Below are positions 7,623 through 16,875 of a stretch of DNA of 27,059 nucleotides, one piece after another. Source of the DNA: JAEZVV01 sp036652035. Its GTDB lineage: Bacteria; Pseudomonadota; Gammaproteobacteria; Burkholderiales; Burkholderiaceae_F. The DNA is taken from the NCBI GenBank assembly GCA_036652035.1, contig JAVVWR010000043.1, positions 1 to 27,059 of the forward strand. The letters run 5' to 3'. How positions within the stretch are numbered: position 1 is the stretch's first letter; every line of letters starts with the position of its first letter. A program made the translations under genes and the position numbers. The notes beneath the pieces are model-generated. The model had not been told where the DNA came from, did no database searches, and worked only from the letters and a program-made list of their open reading frames with translations.

Positions 7623-8546
7623 ATGGCTCAAGACATGTCGATTTTTCAACGCGCCTGGGATTCGGACATCGCGTACAGCTTTCGCCACGCACCGGTGGCG
7701 ATGGTCGCTTTCGTCGTCGCCTTCGTGCTGGTAGCCGCGGCGCTGCTTGCGCCCTGGGTGTCGCCGCACAACCCCTTCGATCTCGCCACGCTGAGCCTGC
7801 TCGACGCCTCGACGCCGCCCTTCTGGCAGGCCGGTGGCAATCCGAGTTTCTGGCTCGGCACCGACGACCAGGGCCGCGACATCTTCTCGGGCATCCTCTA
7901 CGGCATGCGGATCTCGCTCGAGATCGGTCTCGCCTCGGTGGCGCTGTCGATCGTGATCGGGGTCTCGCTCGGGCTGCTCTCGGGTTATGTCGGCGGCAAG
8001 GTCGATGCCTTCATCATGCGGATCTGCGACGTGATGCTGAGCTTCCCGGCGATCCTGATCGCCCTGCTGATCGATGGCGTGGCGCGTGCCGCCCTGCCGC
8101 GCGAGGTTCACGACGAAGTCGCTTTCGGCGTGCTGGTGGTGGCGATCGCGCTCTCGGGCTGGGTCCAGTACGCGCGCACCGTGCGCGGCTCGACCCTGGT
8201 CGAGAAGAACAAGGAATATGTCCAGGCGGCCCGCGTCATCGGCGTCAAGCCGCTCAAGATCATGTTCAGCCACGTTCTGCCCAACGTCACCGGGCCGGTG
8301 CTGGTGCTCGCCACCGTGCACGTGGCCACCGCCATCATCACCGAGGCGACGCTCTCGTTTCTGGGGGTGGGTGTGCCGCCGACCACGCCGTCGCTCGGCA
8401 CCCTGATCCGGATCGGCAATGAGTTTCTGTTCTCGGGCGAGTGGTGGATCACCATTTTCCCGGGCCTGGCTCTGGTGCTGCTGGTGCTGTCGGTCAACCT
8501 GCTGGGCGACTGGTTGCGTGACGCGCTCAACCCCAAGCTGCGCTGA
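7623..8546 (+). CDS. ABC transporter permease, DppC/OppC type
   Basis: A 307-residue inner-membrane permease, partner of the preceding DppB-type protein. An N-terminal OppC_N segment (FRHAPVAMVAFVVAF, first helix) leads into the periplasmic LGTDDQGRDIFSGILYG motif, which is diagnostic of this family. The ATPase-docking EAA loop is EKNKEYVQAARVIGVKPL. The C-terminus GDWLRDALNPKLR is also typical. I start at the ATG at 7623; an internal Met four residues later (7635) is possible. The frame is open far upstream, but that overlaps the previous gene. A 158-base gap separates the two permease genes, with a small hairpin (7590-7607, AGCGGG/CCCGCT) close to this start that might dampen translation. 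Confidence 0.9.
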   Translation: MAQDMSIFQRAWDSDIAYSFRHAPVAMVAFVVAFVLVAAALLAPWVSPHNPFDLATLSLLDASTPPFWQAGGNPSFWLGTDDQGRDIFSGILYGMRISLEIGLASVALSIVIGVSLGLLSGYVGGKVDAFIMRICDVMLSFPAILIALLIDGVARAALPREVHDEVAFGVLVVAIALSGWVQYARTVRGSTLVEKNKEYVQAARVIGVKPLKIMFSHVLPNVTGPVLVLATVHVATAIITEATLSFLGVGVPPTTPSLGTLIRIGNEFLFSGEWWITIFPGLALVLLVLSVNLLGDWLRDALNPKLR

Positions 8547-8576
8547 GGCGAACGCGCAGGTCTGACGGAGACAGCG

Positions 8577-8975
8577 ATGACACGGAAGCGTTGGAATCTG
8601 GCGGGGCTGGTGGCGACTGCGGGCTTGCTCGCCGGTTGCGCCAACTCGTTCCACGACTCGTATGTTGTGGGCGATCGCTGGTTTCAGACCAGGCTCGACA
8701 CCTACCCGACCCTCATCCTCGGCATTGACGGCAGCGACACCTTGCAGCGCCGTGTGCTGGTCAGCCCGGGCGAGCACGTGATCCGGGTCCAGGGCCCGGG
8801 GGTGGCGTCGATGCAGGGCGAGACGCGTGAAATCAAGCTCTTGATTGAGCCTTGCTACACCTATTACATCGTGGCGGTGAAGGCCAATGCCCTGGCCATG
8901 GACTTCACGCCCAAGCTTGACTACAGGGATCCGCTGGCAGGCTGCACGCCTCCGCCCGGCTGGGACAAGAAATGA
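8577..8975 (+). CDS. Small predicted lipoprotein of unknown function inside the peptide transporter operon
   Basis: A 132-residue protein with a basic start, a hydrophobic stretch and lipobox LLAGC with Cys21, so it should be a lipid-anchored envelope protein. The mature part is short and beta-rich. The segment VLVSPGEHVIRVQGPG is reminiscent of PEGA-type surface modules, and two further cysteines follow (CYTYY and AGCTPPP), which could form a disulphide. I do not recognise a named family. It has a good GGAG ribosome site, starts 30 bases after the permease stop, and its TGA overlaps the ATG of the next ATPase gene (ATGA), so its translation is coupled to the ATPase. It is therefore a true operon member, though not a standard part of a Dpp system. 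A role in anchoring or assisting the binding protein is speculation. Confidence 0.8.
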   Translation: MTRKRWNLAGLVATAGLLAGCANSFHDSYVVGDRWFQTRLDTYPTLILGIDGSDTLQRRVLVSPGEHVIRVQGPGVASMQGETREIKLLIEPCYTYYIVAVKANALAMDFTPKLDYRDPLAGCTPPPGWDKK

Positions 8976-9955
8976 CGCAAGCACTGCTGGAAGTGAAAAA
9001 CCTGCGGGTGGAATTCCCCACCCGCCGCGGCACCCTGGTGGCCGTTGATGAGATTTCGTTTGCGATCGCGCCGGGCGAAGTGCTGGGCGTGGTGGGTGAG
9101 TCCGGCGCTGGCAAGTCGATGACCGGCGCCGCGGTGATCGGCCTGCTCGAGCCGCCCGGGCGGGTGGCCAGCGGCGAGATCCTGCTCGATGGCCAGCGCA
9201 TCGACCATCTGCCCTACGAACAGATGCGGCGCATCCGCGGCCGCCAGATCGGCGCCATCTTTCAGGACCCGCTGACCTCGCTCAACCCGCTTTACACCGT
9301 GGGTCAGCAGCTGATCGAGACCATCACCACCCACCTCGATCTGTCAGCCGCGCAGGCGCGACGCCGCGCGATCGAGCTGCTGGCCGACACCGGCATCCCC
9401 GCGCCCGAGCGCCGCATCGACCACTATCCGCACCAGTTCTCGGGCGGCATGCGCCAGCGTGTGGTGATCGCTCTGGCGCTCGCCGCCAACCCGCGGCTGG
9501 TGATCGCCGACGAGCCCACCACGGCGCTCGATGTGTCGATCCAGGCGCAGATCATTTCGCTCATCAAGAAGCTGTGCCGCGAGCACGGCACCGCCGTGAT
9601 GCTGGTGACTCACGACATGGGCGTGATCGCCGAGACCGCCGACCGCGTGGCCGTGATGTACGCCGGCCGCATCGCCGAGATCGGCCCGGTGGCCGACGTG
9701 ATCCACCGCCCGCAGCACCCCTATACCGTGGGCTTGATGGGGTCGATCCCGAGCATGGCGGCCGACGCCGTGCGGCTCACTCAGATCGAAGGCTCGATGC
9801 CGCGCCTGACCGCCATTCCCGCCGGCTGCGCTTTCAACCCGCGTTGTCCGCAGGCATTCGAGCGCTGCCGCCGCGAGCGCCCCGACCTGCTTGCGGCCGG
9901 GGCGAGCCACGCCGCGTGCTGGCTGCACGCAGCTCCCGCCGAGCACGGCGCTTGA
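8972..9955 (+). CDS. ABC transporter ATP-binding protein, DppD/OppD type
   Basis: A 327-residue cytoplasmic ATPase of the peptide/nickel transporter family. Walker A GESGAGKSM is at residues 42-50, the Q-loop is in FQDPLTSLNP, the signature is FSGGMRQRV, Walker B is LVIADEPTTALD and the switch is LVTHDMG. The C-terminal oligopeptide-transporter extension has the cysteine pattern GCAFNPRCP, then FERC and later AACW; comparable cysteine sets have been associated with an iron-sulphur site in some Dpp ATPases. It pairs with the DppF-type ATPase encoded next. Translation starts inside the stop of the lipoprotein gene. Confidence 0.93.
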   Translation: MTQALLEVKNLRVEFPTRRGTLVAVDEISFAIAPGEVLGVVGESGAGKSMTGAAVIGLLEPPGRVASGEILLDGQRIDHLPYEQMRRIRGRQIGAIFQDPLTSLNPLYTVGQQLIETITTHLDLSAAQARRRAIELLADTGIPAPERRIDHYPHQFSGGMRQRVVIALALAANPRLVIADEPTTALDVSIQAQIISLIKKLCREHGTAVMLVTHDMGVIAETADRVAVMYAGRIAEIGPVADVIHRPQHPYTVGLMGSIPSMAADAVRLTQIEGSMPRLTAIPAGCAFNPRCPQAFERCRRERPDLLAAGASHAACWLHAAPAEHGA

Positions 9956-9983
9956 TGCTCACCGAAGGCTCCGGAACCCGTCC

Positions 9984-11030
<1,047 letters not shown>

Positions 11031-11043
11031 GGGGCGCCTCTAA

Positions 11044-11143
11044 NNNNNNNNNNNNNNNNNNNNNNNNNNNNNNNNNNNNNNNNNNNNNNNNNNNNNNNNN
11101 NNNNNNNNNNNNNNNNNNNNNNNNNNNNNNNNNNNNNNNNNNN
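11044..11143. other. Assembly gap of 100 N
   Basis: Exactly 100 unknown bases, the conventional size for a scaffold gap of unknown length. The cupin gene to its right is cut by it, and the downstream end of the transporter operon is hidden. Confidence 0.98.
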
Positions 11144-11622
11144 TGCCAGCGATCGCCGGTTTGCGCGTGATCGAGAAAGCTCATGAAGCCCGCCACCGCA
11201 GCCTCACCTTCGGCGGGCGACCCGGCGGCGACATCACTGGCCGGCAGAGCTTGGTAAGGACCTTGTTTGACTTCGAAAACCACCGTGCCGGGCTGGCGCG
11301 AGAGCACCGAATGCCAGGTGTTGGCGGGCATCTCGAAGACCTGGTTGGCCTCGGCGCTGAGCCTGACTCGGCCCGTCACCTGCTCGCCCGCGGGGTCGAA
11401 CAAGACCAGTTCCAGCTCGCCCCGCAAGATCAGCAACAGCTCCCAGGTGTGCGAATGGCGGTGCGGCCGGACGTAGGTGCCGGGCTCCATCGCGATCGCC
11501 AGCCGCTGAACCGGCGCGCTGTGGTCGGGGTGGAAGTTGCGATGCATTCGCAGGCGCGGCGAGGCTGCGGCGGCAGCGCTCAGAGCGTCGAGTTCGGTTT
11601 TCGTCAAATGCTTGTGGTCCAT
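11144..11622 (-). CDS. WbuC-type cupin fold metalloprotein, truncated by the gap
   Basis: About 159 residues are visible; the C-terminal end runs into the gap. The N-terminus MDHKHLTKTELDALS and the core VRPHRHSHTWELLLILRGEL, followed by MPANTWHSVLS and GTVVFEVKQGPY, match the WbuC cupin family. His54, His56, His58 and Glu61 are the likely metal ligands, with a later His in the TWHS strand. WbuC-like genes often sit in O-antigen or envelope polysaccharide clusters, and the enzymatic role is not established. I start at 11622; Met at 11634 is an alternative four codons upstream. The gene is divergent from the aminoarabinose cluster with 130 bases between them, which fits an envelope theme and possibly shared control. 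Confidence 0.8.
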
Positions 11623-11649
11623 CAATCCATCCATCCGGTTCGTTCGATG

Positions 11650-11674
11650 GGCTCGCCTCACAATGCGGCGAGCC
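11650..11674 (+). promoter_or_regulatory. 8-base dyad in the divergent cupin/arnT region
   Basis: GGCTCGCC (11650-11657) and GGCGAGCC (11667-11674) are a perfect inverted repeat with nine bases between. It lies between two divergently transcribed genes, where an operator would be expected. It does not resemble the PmrA box (a CTTAAT-type direct repeat) that drives arn operons in enterics. No T tract follows on either side, so a terminator is unlikely. Confidence 0.35.
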
Positions 11675-11752
11675 TGGCCGGTTGCCCGCTTGTCACGATG
11701 AGCTGCGCCCGCGTGTCGCCCTCTGCGCAACGAGCATAACGCCTGGAAATTC

Positions 11753-13453
11753 ATGTCTTCGCTTTCTCGAGCCAGCAACATCCACTTCGCCGACTTCGGC
11801 TCCGCCCGGATTCCGCGCTCGATCATCGCCATCGGCTGGCTGCTGTTCGCCCTGGTGTGGTTCGGCTCGCTCGGAGTTCGAACCCTGATCACGCCCGACG
11901 AAGGCCGCTACGCCGTGCTGTCGCTCAACATGCTGCAGTCGGGCGACTGGATCACCCCGCGCTTGAATGGCCTGCTCTATTTCGAGAAGCCTGCGCTGCA
12001 GTACTGGATGGGGGCGATCGCCTTCCAGCTCTTTGGCGTCAATGAATTCGCGGCCCGCTTCTGGCCCGGCCTGGCCGGCTTTTTCGCGGTCGGCATGGTG
12101 AGTTTCACCGGCGGCCGGCTGTGGGGGCAGCGGGCCGGCGTGATCGCCGCCTTGCTGATGGGCAGCATGTTGTGGGTCTACGCCAATACCCACTACCTGA
12201 CTCTCGACGGCGGACTGATGGCTTGCCTCACGGTCGCGTTGTGCGCCTTTGTCCTGGCCCAGCGCGACGAGGCGGGCACGGCCGAACGGCGCCGCTTCAT
12301 GTGGCTGTGCTGGGCGGCAATGGCGGGAGCGACCTTGAGCAAGGGCCTGGTCGGTCTGGTGATTCCCGGCGCCACGCTGGCGCTCTACAGCCTGCTCAAC
12401 TGGCAATGGGGTTTCTGGAAGCGCATGCATTGGGTCTCGGGCCTGGCGATCTACCTGCTGCTGGCGGCGCCGTGGTTGATTGCGGTTTCGCTGAAGAACC
12501 CCGGCTTTGCCGAGTTCTTCTTCATTCACGAACACTTCCAGCGCTTTCTCACCACGACGCACCGGCGTGAGGGAGCGATCTGGTATTTCATCCCCCTGCT
12601 GCTGGTGGGCCTGATGCCCTGGACCGCCTTGTTGCCGGCGCTGGTGCAAGAGGGTTGGAAGCGCAGCGCGAGCCAGTTCCAGCCGGCCCGTCTGCTGCTG
12701 ATCTGGTCGGCGTTCATCCTCGCCTTCTTCAGCCTCTCGAGCTCCAAGCTGCCCTCGTACATCCTGCCGATGTTCCCGGCGCTCGCGCTTCTGGGTGCGG
12801 CCACTCTCGATCGCGCGGAGCCGCTGGCGCTGCGCAAGATCCTGTGGCTGCCGATCGGTCTCGCGCTGATCGTGTTGGCGGCGCTGCCGTTTTCGTCGCG
12901 CTTTGCCTCGGCCAGCGCGCCCGCCGAGATCGTCGCGTCGATGGTGCTGGCCATTGGCGTGGCAATGGTGGTGATGCTGGTTCTTGCGCTAGCCGGCTGG
13001 TGGCTGCTGGGGCGGGGCCGCAAGCTCGCGGCGATCGCCTGCGTGGCGGCGGGCGGTCTGCTGTCGGCGGCGATTGGCACTGCCGGCCACGAAGCCTATG
13101 GCGTCAATCTCAAGAGCGCCCGCAAGCTGGCGGCGGCGCTCTCAGCGCAGATCACCCCCGAGACCCCGGTCTACGCCGTGCGCGACTACGACCAGACCCT
13201 GCCCTTCTACCTGGGCCGCAACGTGACCCTGGTTGAATACGTTGACGAGTTCGATTTCGGTGAGAAGCAGGAACCCCAGCGCTGGGTGCCGACCCTGGCC
13301 GAGTTCGTCACGCTGTGGCGGTCGCAGCCCGCCGCCGCGGCCTCGATCCCGCTCGACGTTTACCGCGAACTCGAGGCCCAGGGCTTGCCGATGACAGTGG
13401 TCTATCAGGACCGCAAGCGGGTGGCGGTGGTCAAGCCGGCGGTGGCTCCATGA
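11753..13453 (+). CDS. arnT: Lipid A 4-amino-4-deoxy-L-arabinose transferase (ArnT-like, GT83/PMT fold)
   Basis: A 566-residue polytopic inner-membrane glycosyltransferase (E. coli ArnT is about 550). The first periplasmic loop carries the hallmark TPDEGRYA, with the acidic pair Asp49-Glu50, followed by GDWITPRLNG and YFEKPALQYW, as in the PMT/ArnT superfamily. About twelve hydrophobic segments follow, and then a soluble C-terminal domain from around residue 440. It should move L-Ara4N from undecaprenyl phosphate to lipid A phosphates on the periplasmic face, lowering negative surface charge. The downstream genes supply every other step, which makes ArnT rather than a generic family-39 transferase the best call. 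Its TGA overlaps the ATG of the SMR gene. Being first in the cluster differs from the enteric order arnBCADTEF. Confidence 0.87.
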   Translation: MSSLSRASNIHFADFGSARIPRSIIAIGWLLFALVWFGSLGVRTLITPDEGRYAVLSLNMLQSGDWITPRLNGLLYFEKPALQYWMGAIAFQLFGVNEFAARFWPGLAGFFAVGMVSFTGGRLWGQRAGVIAALLMGSMLWVYANTHYLTLDGGLMACLTVALCAFVLAQRDEAGTAERRRFMWLCWAAMAGATLSKGLVGLVIPGATLALYSLLNWQWGFWKRMHWVSGLAIYLLLAAPWLIAVSLKNPGFAEFFFIHEHFQRFLTTTHRREGAIWYFIPLLLVGLMPWTALLPALVQEGWKRSASQFQPARLLLIWSAFILAFFSLSSSKLPSYILPMFPALALLGAATLDRAEPLALRKILWLPIGLALIVLAALPFSSRFASASAPAEIVASMVLAIGVAMVVMLVLALAGWWLLGRGRKLAAIACVAAGGLLSAAIGTAGHEAYGVNLKSARKLAAALSAQITPETPVYAVRDYDQTLPFYLGRNVTLVEYVDEFDFGEKQEPQRWVPTLAEFVTLWRSQPAAAASIPLDVYRELEAQGLPMTVVYQDRKRVAVVKPAVAP

Positions 13454-13821
13454 AGGCGCTCGAATTCTCTCTGATCCTCGCCGGCGTCCTGCTCAACGCC
13501 GCCGCGCAGCTCCTGCTCAAGGCCGGGGTGCGCGGCATCGGCCACTTCGATTTCAGCCTTGCCAACGCCGGGCCGATCGGCCGTGAGCTGGCGACCAACC
13601 TTCCCATCCTCGGGGGGCTCGCCTGTTACGCCGTGAGCGTGGTGGTGTGGATCCTGGCGCTGTCGCGGGTCGAGGTCAGCATTGCCTACCCGATGCTCTC
13701 GATCGGCTACGTGGTCAACGCTCTGCTCGCCTGGTGGCTGTTTGGCGAAGCGGTGGGGCCGCAGCGCCTCGTTGGGATTGGCGTGATCATCGTGGGCGTG
13801 ATCATCGTCGCCCGCAGCTGA
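13450..13821 (+). CDS. SMR-type flippase subunit, ArnE/ArnF-like
   Basis: A 123-residue protein with four hydrophobic segments and the small-multidrug-resistance/EamA pattern: NAAAQLLLKAG in helix 1, SVVVWILALSRVEVSIAYPM in the middle, then VNALLAWWLFGE and VGIGVIIVGV. In enterics ArnE and ArnF form a heterodimer that flips undecaprenyl-phosphate-L-Ara4N to the periplasmic side. Only one such gene lies in this cluster, so it may act as a homodimer or have a partner elsewhere. I therefore leave the symbol open. The start overlaps the arnT stop by four bases (ATGA), and arnB begins 11 bases after its stop. Confidence 0.85.
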   Translation: MKALEFSLILAGVLLNAAAQLLLKAGVRGIGHFDFSLANAGPIGRELATNLPILGGLACYAVSVVVWILALSRVEVSIAYPMLSIGYVVNALLAWWLFGEAVGPQRLVGIGVIIVGVIIVARS

Positions 13822-13832
13822 GGTCTCATCAC

Positions 13833-14966
13833 ATGAACTTTCTTCCCTTTACGCGCCCCACGATCGACGAGGACACGATTGCCGCTGTCGCCGCGGTGCT
13901 GCGCTCGGGCTGGCTCACCACCGGCCCCCAGTGCCGCGAGTTCGAGGCGGCTCTGTCGGCGCGCTGCGGCGGCCGCCCGGTGCGCGTGGTGACCTCGGCC
14001 ACTGCCGCGCTGGAGCTGGCACTGCGAATCGCCGGTGTCGGCCCGGGCGACGAGGTGATCACCTCGCCCATGAGCTGGGTCGCCACCGCCAACGTGGTGC
14101 TCACGGTTGGCGCCACGCCGGTGTTTGTCGATATCGAGCGCGCCACCCGCAACCTCGATCTCGGTTTGATCGAGGCGGCGATCACGCCGCGCACCCGCGC
14201 CATCATTCCGGTCGATCTGGCCGGTCTGCCGGTCGATCGCGATCGCCTCTACGAGATCGCTCGCCGCCACCACTTGCGGGTGATCGAAGACGCTGCGCAG
14301 TCGATCGGCGCTTCTTGGCGCGGATCGGAGATCGGCCGCACGGGTGACCTGGTCTCGTTCAGCTTCCACCCCAACAAGAACATCACCAGCGGCGAAGGCG
14401 GCTGCCTGGTGATGAACGACGAGGCCGAGGCGCGTCTCTTTGAGAAGCTGCGCCTGCAGGGCGTCACGCGCCTGCCCGACGGCACGATGGATGTCGACGT
14501 TCTGGGCGGCAAGGCCAACCTCACCGATATCGCCGCGGCGATCGGTCTGGGGCAGCTCGCTCGGCTCGACGAGTTCACGGCTCGCCGGCGCGAACTGGCC
14601 CGCGTGTACTTCGAGCACTTCGACCGCAGCCTGGGTTGCGAGCTTCCACTCGAAGAGTTCGAGAGCGGCAACTGGCACATGTTCCAGCCGCTGCTGCCGC
14701 TCGCCTCGATGAGGATGAGCCGCGCCGAGTTCATCGCCGCGATGAAGGCCGAGGGCATCGGCGTCGGCGTTCATTACCCGGCGATGCACCTCTTCACCCT
14801 GTTCCGTGGCCTCGGTCATGCTGAGGGCGAATTCCCGGTGGCCGAAGAGATCGGCTGCCGCACCGTGACCCTGCCGCTGTTTGCCGCCATGAGCGAGGCC
14901 GACGTGGTGCGGGTGTGTCAAGCCATGAGCCGGGTGTTGCGCCCGGCCCTGAAGTCGATTCCATGA
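13833..14966 (+). CDS. arnB: UDP-4-amino-4-deoxy-L-arabinose aminotransferase (DegT/DnrJ/EryC1/StrS family)
   Basis: A 377-residue PLP-dependent aminotransferase that transfers an amino group from glutamate to UDP-4-keto-pentose, giving UDP-L-Ara4N in the cytoplasm. The start MNFLPFTRPTID and SGWLTTGPQ are typical of ArnB. The cofactor-phosphate region is TSATAALELAL, the aspartate that holds the pyridine ring is in VIEDAAQSIG, and the Schiff-base lysine is Lys182 in SFHPNKNITSGEGG. The C-terminal GVHYPAMHLFTLFRGLG matches the ArnB substrate loop. The length is normal for the family (E. coli about 380). The stop overlaps the arnC start (ATGA). Other sugar aminotransferases share this fold; the neighbours settle the assignment. 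Confidence 0.93.
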   Translation: MNFLPFTRPTIDEDTIAAVAAVLRSGWLTTGPQCREFEAALSARCGGRPVRVVTSATAALELALRIAGVGPGDEVITSPMSWVATANVVLTVGATPVFVDIERATRNLDLGLIEAAITPRTRAIIPVDLAGLPVDRDRLYEIARRHHLRVIEDAAQSIGASWRGSEIGRTGDLVSFSFHPNKNITSGEGGCLVMNDEAEARLFEKLRLQGVTRLPDGTMDVDVLGGKANLTDIAAAIGLGQLARLDEFTARRRELARVYFEHFDRSLGCELPLEEFESGNWHMFQPLLPLASMRMSRAEFIAAMKAEGIGVGVHYPAMHLFTLFRGLGHAEGEFPVAEEIGCRTVTLPLFAAMSEADVVRVCQAMSRVLRPALKSIP

Positions 14967-15907
14967 AGCCTTCTCTTTCCGTCGTCATCCCGGTCTACAA
15001 CGAACAGGCCGTTCTGCGGGCGCTGTTTGCCCGCCTGTATCCGGCGCTCGACAAGCTGGGCGTGAGTTACGAGGTCGTCTTCGTCAACGACGGCAGCCGC
15101 GACGGATCGGCCGCGCTGCTCGCCAACCAGTTCCACGCCCGCCCCGACGTGACGCGGGTGATTCTGTTCAACGGCAACTTCGGCCAGCACCGCGCGATCC
15201 TGGCGGGCTTTGCCTATAGCCGCGGCGAGCGTGTCGTCACGCTCGACGCCGATCTGCAAAACCCGCCCGAAGATATCCACCTTCTGCTTGAGCAGATGGA
15301 TGCCGGCCACGACTACGTCGGTTCGATCCGCCGCCAGCGCAAGGACAGCCTGTGGCGGCACCTCGCTTCGCGCGCCATGAACCGCTTGCGCGAGAAGATC
15401 ACGCGCATCCACATGACCGATCAGGGCTGCATGATGCGGGCCTACAGCCGCCGCATCATCGACACGATCAACCAGTGCAACGAGCTGCACACCTTCATCC
15501 CGGCGCTCGCCTACCAGTTCGCCCAGAACCCGACCGAGGTGGTGGTCGGCCACGAGGAGCGCTTTGCGGGGGAGTCGAAATACTCGGTCTACAGCCTGCT
15601 GCGGCTGAACTTCGATCTGGTCACCGCTTTTTCGCTGGTGCCGCTGCAGCTCTTCTCGCTGTTTGGCATCGTGATCTCGCTCGCTTCAAGCGTGCTGGTG
15701 GTCTACCTGGGTGCGCGCCGCATCATCCTCGGGCCGGAAGAGGGCGGTCTCTTCACTCTGTTCGCGATCGCTTTCATGCTGATCGGCATCACCTTGTTTG
15801 GTATCGGCATCCTGGGTGAGTACATCGGCCGCATCTACCAGGAAGTGCGCGGCCGGCCGCGTTACCTGATCGACGCCGTGCTTGAGCAAAAGGATCCCGA
15901 TCAATGA
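14963..15907 (+). CDS. arnC: Undecaprenyl-phosphate 4-deoxy-4-formamido-L-arabinose transferase
   Basis: A 314-residue GT2-family transferase that links formylated L-Ara4N from UDP to undecaprenyl phosphate at the inner membrane. The GT-A domain opens with LSVVIPVYNEQ, then FVNDGSRDGS and the nucleotide/metal motif LDADLQNPPED. Two C-terminal membrane helices follow (about residues 230-255 and 268-290), ending in GEYIGRIYQEVRGRPRY, as in ArnC and related GtrB/DPM proteins. Translation starts within the arnB stop and ends within the start of the formyltransferase gene, so arnB, arnC and the formyltransferase gene are tightly coupled. An upstream in-frame Met lies inside arnB and is unlikely. 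Confidence 0.93.
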   Translation: MKPSLSVVIPVYNEQAVLRALFARLYPALDKLGVSYEVVFVNDGSRDGSAALLANQFHARPDVTRVILFNGNFGQHRAILAGFAYSRGERVVTLDADLQNPPEDIHLLLEQMDAGHDYVGSIRRQRKDSLWRHLASRAMNRLREKITRIHMTDQGCMMRAYSRRIIDTINQCNELHTFIPALAYQFAQNPTEVVVGHEERFAGESKYSVYSLLRLNFDLVTAFSLVPLQLFSLFGIVISLASSVLVVYLGARRIILGPEEGGLFTLFAIAFMLIGITLFGIGILGEYIGRIYQEVRGRPRYLIDAVLEQKDPDQ

Positions 15908-16827
15908 CCCGCGCCGTGGTCTTCGCGTATCACAAGGTTGGCGTTCGTTGTCTGAAGACGCTGCTCGCCCGCGGAGTCGAGGTGGGCCTGGTCGTCACTC
16001 ACCAGGACAACCCGGCCGAGACGATCTGGTTCGACAGCGTTGCGACCACCGCTCGCGAGGCCGGCATTCCCGTGATCACCCCGGCCGACCCCAATACCGA
16101 CGAGGTGCTTGCCGCTGTGCAAGCGGCGCAGCCGGACTTTCTGTTTAGCTTCTATTACCGCCACATGTTGAAGGCGCCGCTGCTCGAAGCCGCGCCGCGC
16201 GGCGCCTTCAACCTGCACGGCTCGCTCCTGCCCCAGTACCGCGGCCGGGTTCCGGTCAACTGGGCCATCATCCACGGCGAGACCGAGACCGGCGCCACCT
16301 TGCACGCGATGAACGTCAAGCCTGACAACGGCGCCATCGTCGATCAGATGGCCGTTCCCATCCTGCCCGACGACAGCGCGCGCGAAGTCTTCGACAAGGT
16401 GACGGTGGCGGCCGAGATCGTGCTGTGGCGATCGCTTCCCGGCCTGATCGCCGGCCGCGCGGTGCTGCGCGAACAAGACCTCTCCCAAGGCGCCTACTTC
16501 GGCGGCCGCAAGCCCGAGGACGGCCGGATCGATCCGCGCGCCAGCAGCCGGGCGATCCACGACTTTGTGCGCGCCCTGTCCCAGCCTTATCCCGGCGCTT
16601 TCGCCGATCTCGGGTCGCACCGCCTGATCGTCTGGCGCACCGGTCTGGCCGCGAGCGGAGCGGCCAGTGGCGAGTCCGCTCGCCTGGGCGCGGTGGGCGA
16701 CGAACTCGTGATCGAGACCGCCGACGGCGGCCGCCTGCGGGTGTTCGAAGCCGAGCTCGATGGCAGCCGGCTCGATGCGGCGCGCTTTACCGCCCTCTTT
16801 GGCGCTTGTGCGATTCCGCTGGCCTGA
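15904..16827 (+). CDS. arnA: UDP-L-Ara4N formyltransferase (free-standing N-terminal half of ArnA)
   Basis: A 307-residue enzyme that uses 10-formyltetrahydrofolate to formylate UDP-L-Ara4N, driving the pathway forward. The catalytic triad of the family is seen as Asn103 and His105 in FNLHGSLLPQYRG and Asp141 in KPDNGAIVDQ. The C-terminal part from about residue 205 is the small OB-like formyltransferase C domain (AYFGGRKPEDGRID). In E. coli this domain is fused to the UDP-glucuronate decarboxylase in one 660-residue ArnA. Here the decarboxylase is a separate gene 48 bases downstream, as reported for Burkholderia (ArnA1/ArnA2). The start overlaps the arnC stop. Confidence 0.92.
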   Translation: MTRAVVFAYHKVGVRCLKTLLARGVEVGLVVTHQDNPAETIWFDSVATTAREAGIPVITPADPNTDEVLAAVQAAQPDFLFSFYYRHMLKAPLLEAAPRGAFNLHGSLLPQYRGRVPVNWAIIHGETETGATLHAMNVKPDNGAIVDQMAVPILPDDSAREVFDKVTVAAEIVLWRSLPGLIAGRAVLREQDLSQGAYFGGRKPEDGRIDPRASSRAIHDFVRALSQPYPGAFADLGSHRLIVWRTGLAASGAASGESARLGAVGDELVIETADGGRLRVFEAELDGSRLDAARFTALFGACAIPLA

Positions 16828-16875
16828 GCCCTCAGTCTTCTCCCAATTTCTTCAAATCGATTCCAAGGAAGTTCC

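Noticed and set aside
8905..9334. Minus-strand frames opposite the DppD-type gene
   Set aside because: Antisense to a gene with full Walker A, signature and Walker B motifs; no independent support.
11623..11752. PmrA/PhoP-type box upstream of the arn cluster
   Set aside because: I looked for CTTAAT or TGTTTA direct repeats and saw none; the only structured element is the GGCTCGCC dyad.
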